A stretch of 64,000 nucleotides of DNA from Balanoglossus misakiensis (taxonomy: Eukaryota > Hemichordata), in contig CM082578.2 in NCBI GenBank assembly GCA_040954595.2, forward strand, positions 10,974,001 through 11,038,000. The letters are read 5' to 3'. Position numbers and translations under genes: made by a program. Numbering within the stretch: position 1 is the stretch's first letter; every line of letters starts with the position of its first letter. Below, piece after piece: positions 51,301 to 62,115 of the stretch. The notes under the pieces are model-generated. The model searched no databases. It was given only the letters and a program-made list of their open reading frames with translations, and was not told where the DNA came from.

Positions 51301-54300
51301 CGTCTATCACTCGGCTACATTAATTAATTGCGAGATTTCTCATTATGAGTGGAAAATCATCCATTCATAATGTCTGAATAGTATTGAAACACGCAGCTAT
51401 GCCTAGGCCTATATTCATTGCAATTTACCAGTAAATTGGCAAGGTAGGCCTAATTGCAAAATTTCACTGTGGTTATTGACATGGAACTGCATAGTGTCTC
51501 TCATTATACATACAAAGGAGAATACAAAATCCACAATTAAAAAAAATGACAACACTTTAAATTGTACTGAACGCACATCCTATGATTGTCTGGGTGTGAA
51601 ATAAAGTTGTTACTGTAGTAATTAGATGGGGCGGCTGGTGCCTGGTGAGCAAAGACAGGTGGAGGGTGGGGGAGACGGTGAGGAAAGACGTCGATAGACT
51701 GACTCCGTTAACCAGACAAGCAGACTGACACTTTGCTAAAGAAAACAGACAAGCGCAGACTCTGATTAAAACGAGACAGAGAAGCCTTGACAAGAACGTA
51801 AGATAAAACACGCGTGCTGGGATCGGGAGAATCATGTTCTATGCATTTTGTATTCATGAATGAGACATGCCATCACCAATCGACCGTACAAACGCCGGTG
51901 TTCTCGTTCCGACAGTCCGCCCTCTCTAGCTGTGTTTGTCCTTGAGATTGACTTTGTGCCTTCATTTCAAGACCCCGCAATATCGGCGTATATAATAGTA
52001 CCAGTATTTACTCTTAAATGCACTTCCGCGGCCTCTTTACTGCAGTCTCGCAATTCCCATCATTATTTTTCCAGGTTATTAATTTAAACGCCTGCAATTA
52101 CGAGAAACATTGCGGCGGCGACGGGAATGCTTACTGCGAAAAGAGAAACCGACGACGCAGTTGTCTTGGTTACGCGAACCGGTGCAACAGTGCGTTATTA
52201 TATACATTTACGCAACAAGAACACTGTTTTGTTTATACCGCTCTGTCGTGAGTGGTATCAAAAAGAAAATATTGCGGATATTCTGGTTTATTGGTTTATT
52301 TTATTACTGTCGGTTGAAGCACCTGAACCGGTGTTAATCTTCCTTGCAGTACGTGCTGCCGTTGTTGGTGGTCGAAATCGCGTTTATTCGTGTTTGTTCG
52401 GACGAAAGTAATTCCGAACGTGAGAAATGACAGTGCAGTCACGGGGTAAACTTTTGACAGGACTGATGTTGTGACCAACTTTATGAACTGTTCAAAACAT
52501 AACGCGGCCAAAACAAAATAAACGAGCCTTTCAACGCTAGTACGTATAGGTTAATGCACAATTGAATTTTTTAACCGAAATGGCTGCTGCCTCAGAAATG
52601 TTTGAGAATAACTTTTCTTGTTTTTTCTTGTGTTGCTTAGGTTTTGCCAAGAGCATTCTTGGCGGCGGGGTACATTACAGCATGAACAAGATGGGGAGGT
52701 GGTGTCTTCCAGAATTACTGAAAAACTACGTCACGCAAATGCAATATTTCACTGATGGCTATTTTCAAGATGGCGACGTTGACGACAGGGTGAAAGTGAC
52801 TTTAGTGGAGCACGAAACGTCTCCCCTGTTGACGGACCGCAATGCAGACTGTGTCGGGATTTACGAAACCCACACCGACAAACCTGAAAAACTCCCCACC
52901 AAACGTTGCTACTCATTCGGCGAAGATCTCCGGACGAAGCCGAACCCTCCCCGATGGACCAAAATTGACCGGAAAAATCCGATCAAGTCTGAGAAAAAGC
53001 AAATTTCGTCGCAAGAAAAAGATGCGGACGTCGAGGTTGAACCGGAAGAAGTTCGTCCGGAAGTATTGTATGACGTCTTCTATGCTCGCTCACAAGGCAG
53101 CTACCCGATGTACAGAAGCAGTAGACCTGATCTCGACAATCCACCAACAAGTAAGATACCCACACTGCATTTGTTTCTGAAAATAAAAATGTAAACCTCG
53201 AAGAGATTTTCAGAAGAAATGTGAACTTAAAGCAGTTCCTTCAACAATGTCAAGTTTGTGTAAACTTACATTAACTTTGATATTCACTAAAAGAAGCAGG
53301 GATAGCCATTTTGGTTTTCACAGTTGATATATCCCGATATTTGTAACCTTTAGCGATCTGTAATATTTGTCTTTGTGAAATATTTAATTGATGGAATTGC
53401 GTAAGTGTGGCTGCTGGTCGCATGGATCGATGGGCCCTGGATTGATGGATGGATGCATGTAGTAGTGAGGATGGATGGTCCCGTCGCAATCGACGGGTGA
53501 TACATTACTTGTTGTTTTGGACACAGACAATTCGTCCAGTCATTGTGCATGTGAATGTGCTTGAATATTGCGTGCGTGGAGTACACGCGTAGCCGAATAG
53601 AGTAGTAAATACAGAACAAACAGCTTGCATTTAGATGGGTCGGGTCCAACGCAGCCTTTTTTAGCAATCTCTTCCAGCAGGGAGTCTCCTCGATCTGTTT
53701 TAATCAACCATTCCCAAGCAATCTGTATTAATCACGGCGAAGTTACTGCTCAGCCTTGACCCGACAATGTCAGCAAATTTCTATTCCCTTTTTATTAAAG
53801 AAATAAGCGTATTTCCATCAAAGAGTTCTGAAAAGGACAACCTCGGAAAGAAATCACTTTTTTGGATTTATTTACTTTGCTTCCGGGCAAAGAATGATTC
53901 GCCGCTCGACGAAATGAAATACGATGGGCAATTTTCCCGACCCGATGAAAAAACGATGCCGTCAGCAATACTGTCTCTTATAGGCAGTGCCAGCACACAT
54001 CAGCATACGTCTGTTCGAATGCATAATATCTTTTCTGAAAACTCTTTGAAATATTTCATATCGTGCACGACCCCCGTCACCCCGAATTCATTTACGCTTT
54101 TTTATGTACAGAGCCGTGAGATACGCGCGTCTTCAAATTAAACCCCTTTGAAGCTATTTGGATATCGCCAAAAAAGAAGGGCGGTTCCAATTTATATGGT
54201 AAAACCCTGCTTGGAGGAAAATAATGGGGAGAGACTGAAATATGACGACCCTTGTACATTTCCACACCTGATGAAATACAGCGCGGGGGCGACAGGTCGC

Positions 54301-56659
54301 GCAATCTCGATAATGATACCTTTCATTATTCACACATTCTTTTAATCATTGCGCATGCACAGGACGTTCCAAGTCGTCTGGCAAGGCTAAAGGACAAAAG
54401 GAGAAAAATTACCACCACCGGACCGGTTACCATAGAAACGAACTACAGGCCCGCCACTGGAGGGACTACTATGACGACGTTTACTGTAATTACGATCTGT
54501 GGGATGATGATGATGCGGACGAAGAGATTGAAGACGAGGACTTGAGATGTTACGTAATCCCAAGTCGACAGACGGAAGTTGGAAATGGAGATGACCAGAA
54601 CAAGGAAACGGAGCCGGAGGTACCGTAGATAATTTATCCATTAGTTCTTTTTCGAGTAGTATTGTGCGTGGGGAAAAAACAACGGCATTCAGAAAAAAAT
54701 AATGGCAAAAATTTGTTGTTAACTATACCTTCGTAATATAAAAAGTATAAATTCACACGAACTTAACTTCCACATTTTGTAGGTACTACAATAATACTAG
54801 TATGGTCTTCCTGCATTACGGTGGGATGTAGAATATGAAACGACTGTCTCTCCTGTTTCGGACAGACAGACAGAAAGAAAGCATCACGTCTCTAACGATT
54901 CTTGATTTCCCTCTGATGTCGGCAGACACTCGAGGTGAAGACGCCGCCGACGGACCCCCAACCCAGCGTTCCATCATTGGTGTGCAGTAAGTGCGGGAAA
55001 AACAAGCATGTGTCTGTCGATCATGACAAGCTTGCGGACGCCGTCACCCTCATCCTCGAATGTGACGACTCCGAGGATTCCGGGCAGAATCACGGGGCTG
55101 TACACGACGAACCACACAAGGTACATACACACAAAGTCTTTGTAATTATGAAGCGCGTCGTTACGATGGCAACACATCTCCGAAACACACTCATTAACGA
55201 CATATAACCGATACATGATGAGTTAAGTGCCCTACTTAACTGGTCAGGCGTTTGCCTTTACTAATACTAATATAATAATGGTGACGACGACGATGATGAT
55301 GGTGGTGGTGGTGGTGTTGGTGATGGTGACGATTTTCCGTAAATTGATTTCTAAGTTGTCAACCCCAACCCATCTAAATTTATTTTATCCGATACTCAAC
55401 TTTTGATTTTCACTTTTTGTGAGTATAATCCGTTTCCTCAGTAGCCACTAAACCCATTCTGCCAGACACCGATCGACCAAGAATCCACGTATTAGCTTCA
55501 ACAAGCAAATGATTGATTGATTAAAGGATGCACACACAGGTGACTGCCACAGAGCGCGCATATTTCAACATTTCTCCCTGCGGACAAAGTGAACATTCAC
55601 CACGTATAACAAAATCTACACCATTTTCTTCTTCAACAGCTCAATGGTCCTGTCATCGATTACGTGAGATCTGGCTGGTTGTTTTATTTGACTCGGAATG
55701 CGATGGAAAGTCTTAAGATGCTGGTTGAGGAGGCGGCGAACCGGGGAGGCGGGCGCCGTCTTCTAATCGCAAGTCTTGTGGGAGATGCCCAAGATGTTGA
55801 TGAAGCGTTGGGCGAAATTATCACAACTCTGAACAGTCACTTAGGAATATCTAGACATGTTGCAGATAAAGCGGACGGAATTTCCCGCCAAGAAACTCCA
55901 GGCGCTCAATCCCCTCCCGTCAAAGTCAACTCCCCCGATCGAATAGCTTCGGGTGTCCGATCAGACAGGCGGACTCGGAACGTCGGTGATGCGAAAAGTA
56001 CCCCCTCGCCACGACCGGCTTCAAGTTCAAAAGCAGTCGATAACCTCAACTTTTGGGTTGTGGGCATCTCAGCTCCCATTGTATCCAGGTCACCGAGAAA
56101 GACTCGTGTTAGTTCGGTGACAAAGAGCGCCTTGAAGCAACCATCGACCCGCTTGGAAGTGTCGACGCTGTCGCCCGTGTCGTTTCGCTTCCCCACCCCT
56201 CCCCCCGAGCCCCCGAGCACGCAACAGAAGGCGCGCAGCAGACTCTACCGACGGGGAAAGCACGCCCGGATGTCCGGCGGCGGGAAGACCCCTTCTGTCG
56301 TCAGGGGCGCCGCTGGATCATTCTCGCTTGAGAGCGCATCTTTCGACGAACTGGCCAGCGAGGACGCCAGTTTGACGGTCGTGGGAATCCCGACAATCAT
56401 GTCCCCGCGCAGCAGCCACAAGGGAAGCTGTAGCCTCCCTACCCTGTCGGTCAGCGCAGCTTTCGGCTTGAACTACCAAACTCCGTCCCGTTCCAGCCTG
56501 CAACAGGACCTCAGACATCGAAGCATTTCGCCCGCCAAACTACCTCCGATAGTTCGGCTGGAAAGGGCAAGGTTCAAACCGAAGCCACCGAATGCTCGCG
56601 AGTTGGCCAAAAGACACAACTATTCATTGACAAGAAATCCCCCAAAACATCTCAGTTAA
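48354..56659 (+). CDS. Unrecognised 798-residue protein, six predicted exons
   Basis: I do not recognise this protein. Predicted exons, all carrying phase correctly, are 48354-48550, 49979-50196, 52641-53150, 54363-54619, 54926-55120 and 55640-56659 (stop TAA). Exons 2-6 have good acceptors (for example TATTTTAAAG and GTTGCTTAG). Exon 1 uses a GTGAGG donor and is the least certain. An in-frame TAG sits directly before its ATG, whose context is poor, and that TTAG could itself be an acceptor. Visible traits: an aromatic and charged N-terminal half; an acidic run LWDDDDADEEIEDED in exon 4; one CxxC-x4-H-x4-H pattern (CSKCGKNKH) in exon 5 that might bind metal; an ordered-looking start of exon 6 (about 460-520, with YVRSGWLFYLTRNAMESL); and a basic Ser/Pro/Arg-rich tail of roughly 270 residues. 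There is no signal peptide or membrane segment. It is likely intracellular; the function is unknown. Confidence 0.7.
55277..55333. repeat. GATGGTG/GGTGGT trinucleotide-type repeat in an intron
   Basis: Imperfect GAC, GAT and GGT triplets run between the fifth and sixth exons of the unrecognised gene. They are intronic, so they do not affect the protein. Confidence 0.8.
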
Positions 56660-59600
56660 AGTGAAATACAAAACAATATACATTATGTGTATTATATTTT
56701 ATTACATTAAGAGTTTCAAACAACTCACTCCTAGTCAAGCGCATCTTCGCCCCCCAAGGTCTTTGCTCGAGCAAACGATCCGTTGCGAGCGGACGATGAG
56801 TCAAGTGCAATTCAGTTGTCATCACTCAGGAAATTGTGCCACAGTTTTTACTCGTGCGAATACATCAAATGTATTCCCTGTACTCCCATATATTATATAT
56901 ACAGTAGCTATATTTTTATAAAGGATTTTTTTTCTTTTGATCATGCGACAATCATTCTGTTGCTTCACATTGCAAGGTAACATCAACACGTGAATTAAAA
57001 TCAACATATTCCGGACTGAGTCGTTGTTTTAATTCTCTGTTCTTTCGTATGTCTAAGCAGTACATGTACATGTAACATGCCATGTCAACGTCCGTCTGGC
57101 TTAATGCACTTCACGATCACTATCTCGACCACATCAGTGGTTTTCAGATTCAACCTAAGGTTGAGCTGAATTTCCAACGTCACTGAGAGGCAATATTCGC
57201 CCACCCACCGCCCCAGGGCCAACTGTGCAGACCTGTCCGCGCGCCTTATTAGAGATCCCTCTGGTCGCCGCGAATGGTGGTGTAATCGCGGCCATCGCTA
57301 CTTAAATTCAATTTATACCCGACGAGTCGATGCTTTTAGCAGTTCATCTTCGATTACTTGGGAAATTCAAACACGGCAACGATATTAAGATGGTGATTTT
57401 GTCAAGTGTGTACTTTTACGTGTTTAAGTGGGTGCCAGCGCTCGTGTTGTGAGACGAAAGTGATTGGGATTGACGGCTTGCGCTGTCCACGTGCATTCCG
57501 GTACAAACGGCCTAAATGCTGCGTCAGCATTCAATGGTTATTATTTACTGTTATACAAAAGTTAAAAACCACGGGGAAGGGGGGTTCGCAAGTTGCGCCA
57601 TGCAAAATATGACATCACTTTCTGGCCTGGCAAAACGAAACCCGTGTTAACGCTCGTCATTACCCCCCCCCCCCCCCAGCAATTCACTCACTTTTACGGC
57701 CCTTATTTCGCTAAGTGTGTCGAGTTTATCCCCCATAAAATAACAATCAAGCGCAACAGCGAAACGACTTGCGGCGGTTTCCATTAACTTTGAGCTAATT
57801 CGTTTAATTTCCCAAACACGGAAGTATTTCATTTTTTTATGTAATTAACATAGTATATTACGATAATTTGTTGTTTGGTGAAAATGGTGCACCAAACCAG
57901 CTAAATTTCAACTCATAAAATGTAGAAATTTGCGCAGATCGAATAAAAAGATATCTTGTACACATGTTACTTGCCGTGTGATAAAAGATGCCATTGCGTG
58001 CATTCCGCGCTGGAACACACACACAAGATTAATGCTTGATTTAAAATGATTTCATGTCTGGTGTCGGTTCGCCTTTGTTGTTTAGAATCGGCGAAGGTGA
58101 TTTACGACGAGAGGCCGGTGTGGATGATGCATCGCAGGATTCCGTACCACGCAATGCACATGAACGATAAAGTTTTCTCGATCAGCAGGGGGGGTCAAGG
58201 GTCGCGAAAGCTCTCGCGCAGAAGTCCAACCACAGAGGACTGAACATCAATTTGCCAAGAAGCCGGAAATGGGGAAATGCTTGCAGTTTTTCATGCCTGT
58301 CAGTCACAAAGCATCTAAAATGTGCGAGAAGGTGCGCATTACACTCTTTCAGTTTTGATTACAGTGGTGTCGATTGAGGAGGACTCTGTTGTATCTTGTT
58401 ATAAAGGGAGGTGGTCGCCCCATCTACATATTTTTTTTCGTAGTTTCATCTTAGATGGCTTTGGGGCTACGGAGAGCAGATCCCCCCTGGATCCGACGCC
58501 AAGGCGGATTCCGAAGCTGAGATTACACGCAAACGTTGATTTACTGTCTGTTTATAATGGCAAAGTGAATCTTTTATTACATCGATGCACTGCTTGCGTT
58601 TATTTCAATAAGACTCGCACACTCTTCTGCCAGAAGAAAAATCTGTCGGTGGGAAATAAATGAGCCAGGCCCCGCGATCCGTCGATGCCTATTACACAAA
58701 TTGGATTAGAAAAGCCATCAAACAAGACTGTAAATATTCAATTTTACACCGTTGAACAAGCCAGTCGGTCGACGATGTCCATCAATTTCAATTTTCCCAG
58801 TGCCGTCACGTTTAAGTGAGGAGTTGCATATGTCCGCTTGGCTAGAAATCTTGATTAGGGATAGCAAAACAACACCCGCATTGAAACTGCCGTACAATAT
58901 AAAGTAAACCTATCAATTCTGGCAGAGTGCTCGGATAATGATGACCACAGGATAATTTCACATGCTTGCCTACTTTGATGGAAGAATTTTATGTTGACAA
59001 TTTTTCCCATTGAACAGGGCACGTTTTTGCTTTCATAAAACATTTTCCCGGCCATCTCCCGCGTGTATTTTTAGCTTGTCCGTTTGTCCACATTTAAGTT
59101 CATATTATTTATCAGCCGATAAGGGTTTACCAGTAAAGAACGCGTGTGTCTGATGGAATGGCTCCGTCCATTCCAACCACGTAGTCATGACGGCCGTGAT
59201 ACTGCGGAAATCAACCGTCTTGCAATTCGAGACGTTTGATGGATCTGATGAGTGACACTCGGACACGTATTAATATTTCACGGCTCAGCAAGCAAGCTTT
59301 GTGAACGTTGGTTGACTTTACCAACAATCTGTATAAATGCCAATAATTGAAAACCCCTGCCAACACTACTTTACATTTTATCTATGGGTACAAGGCGTGT
59401 AAAATATCAGCTTGAATTCATCCTGACGTGATCCCAACCCACGCTTACAAGTGTGAGTGGAATTCTTGAGAAGATGATGTAGAAAGGAGAGTAAAATTAT
59501 TCTGCAGCCAAATCGCAATTATACATGTAAGCGTTGAGCAAGTCCAGTTTTAATCAATCAATCACCATCACTGCATCTACTCACCCTTTCCTGCAGTTCA

Positions 59601-62115
59601 TTTTACAACCAGTAAACTAATACATCTTTGTTTCTGTCTCTAATGGATATCTGATGGTGTCGTCCATTATAAAGTCGAGTATCACTGTCGAGATCGATAA
59701 ACACCGTTTGTCCAAATTTAATGGAATACACCAATATTGATTTTCTTTAAATGGTGTTCTAACTGATGCTCCGATATAGGTGGTTGAAATTTCAATTTAA
59801 CCTGTTTTTTCTCGGTTTTTCCAAACATCTTGTTTTCACACAATTTTCCCAGAATAAGTAATAATCACGAAAAAACAACAACATATTTTTGGAGTAACGG
59901 TTTTGCAAATCGCCATATACACCATGTTTGCCTTAGCACACAACCTGGTCGCGTATCACCACTCAGTGATTGACGAATTCCGTATACGCGTCGACCTCGT
60001 TTCGACTGGCTTAGTGTTGCAACGCGCCCGCAAAAATGTCGTCAAAACCCTGTGCACACTGCGCAAAAAGGGGAAACAAATCTTCGATGGCACGGACATT
60101 CCGATTTGCGACGATGAAGATAGATAGACACGGGTAATTTGTTGAACTCATTTGATCCTGGATATTACATCTTAACGACGATGCGGGTAATCATGCTACT
60201 CCGGAGTGCTCAGTAATGAATCCGCAAATGCCTGTTTAGTAGGCGCTGCTGTCTCGCTGCGGAAACACAGAATCTGTGTAGCGAAAATTTGATACGATAG
60301 AAACTAAATACGTGTATATTGAGAAAATACTACATTTGGATACAATGTGAATACGGGCCTATCGGTTAAATCTCTCAGAATATTTATTTATACACATCGG
60401 CTGTATTTATCAATTTTTTTTCTTCAAACAATGCCACATTTCCCCAACTCAACCAATTCTTCAATTTCTTCGACCAATTATGTTTACATCACACGAGTCA
60501 AATACCCGTATGCGACGTCACGGCACCAGCAAATTTGAGTGAAACATGTTTAACTTCGCTCAGGGCGAGTCCAACATTGCCCGCGGGTTACTCGGTGTGA
60601 GTAATGGGCCAATTTCGTTCTATTTAACTTGAGAAAAAAACATCCGAACCGCACCGCTCGCGGTATTTATGTAATCTCACGCAAATAAATCCCGTGGTCG
60701 CGAAGCTATCGATTTAATTGGGTTGTTTACGCCAAAGACCACGTCCCCGAAAGGGGTGCGATGCCGCTTCGCTATACATCACCGGCGATCGATTCTCTGA
60801 TAACAAGATTATTTATAACTTTTCAAGTTTGGAAAACTTCGGAAAGTTGCAAGAGTTACGTGGTTATAGATAAAGACAAGAAAATAGATAAATATATATA
60901 TTTATGGCATGATCTTTTATTAGACCAACACGAAATGAAATGACATTTTTAAAGCTCCGTTAGCTGTCACCTTTGGATATTTATTGCCGAAATTTCAGTG
61001 TATATACCTACTCAATTTCTTGTTCGAATCCCGGGAGCACGACGATGTGCCCAGTATATAGGCTTGTCAATGCATCATGTATATCGTCCGCTGTGTTATT
61101 TTGAACTGAATTCAAGTCCGGACTTGAATTCATTTGTCTCTAACAACAATGACCACCAGACATATTCAGACTACGTTGACCATCAATGTGTAATCGGATA
61201 CAACAGGGAAAGGAATAAGAAACTGTAGTTTTTACGCAGATGTAGATTGAAAATTGCCAAAAGTTTCAGCTAGTGTCTCTTTAAAGAAATATTACATATA
61301 AAATGGTAAGAGGCTATAAATAATCCGAATTATTTTAAACAATAATGAAAAGCACTAAAATCTTATACTTTTAACGAGAAGTTTACAAAATTTCACAAAA
61401 TGGCACAATAGGAATTTAAGGGTTTTTGTTCGCTCTTTTAACTATTTTACTATTTTATCACCGCGATGACGGGTCAAAGCACAATTTTCCGTTCACTTGG
61501 TCGAAATCTGTTCATCTTTTAAACTACTTTTGCCCTTTGGTCCCATGTCAGAAAAAAACTAGAATTAACAAGCTAAAATAGAGTTAAAGTACAGTTGTAG
61601 ATATAACGCTGACTAGTGAAACGTTTGTTTGGCGTCTTGAGGATATAGGAAATATATAGTATAAAGGGGCTATTGATCGTAATAAGAAAAGCTCGACGCA
61701 CGAGGAAACGTAATTCCTTCGGAAGAAGCGGTCATGAAAGCCTCCATTTTAATTCGTTTGCCACGCATGCATCAACACTCGCCAGATGCTTGGTCGTGGA
61801 AGTTTGAGGAAGAATATTAATTGGTGCGCGTGCAGAATTGGGGGAGGGGGTTCAGGAGAGTTGCAGAGGACTCATATTTACCCATGCGTCAGCTTTTATG
61901 ATCGATGACCCTGAATATTCGATCGCATCGCAGTTTCGCTACGAAACTCGTCATTTTAAAAATCTCATAGAAATTCGCAATGGACGTCAAATTTCTCGCA
62001 AGCATGACGAGAAACACTCTTCGAACAAGACGAGAATATTTTGCTTGAAAATGGTTGCGTGTACGTACTTCGAAAGTTAGCGGGTACCCTGTCTCCGAAA
62101 CTGGTCCTTGCCACG
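56660..62115. other. Intergenic DNA between two convergent genes
   Basis: The unrecognised gene and the aminergic-type receptor end towards each other here. An ATTAAA near 56995 could be a polyadenylation signal for the former. A 15-base C run lies at about 57663-57677. Apart from one possible terminal exon at 58086-58243, I see nothing coding. Confidence 0.45.
58086..58243 (+). CDS. Possible orphan 3'-terminal coding exon
   Basis: A good acceptor (pyrimidine tract then TTGTTTAG) precedes a frame of 51 complete codons plus stop, with coding-like codon choice and higher GC than its surroundings. The peptide begins SAKVIYDERPVW and is basic, with RKLSRRS near the end. It would need an upstream exon ending in phase 1, and I could not find one. 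It may be the last exon of a small gene or a chance frame. Confidence 0.25.

Noticed and set aside
61021-61040. GTTCGAATCCC, resembling a tRNA T-arm
   Set aside because: No A box or acceptor stem at the required distance upstream, so no tRNA gene is supported.
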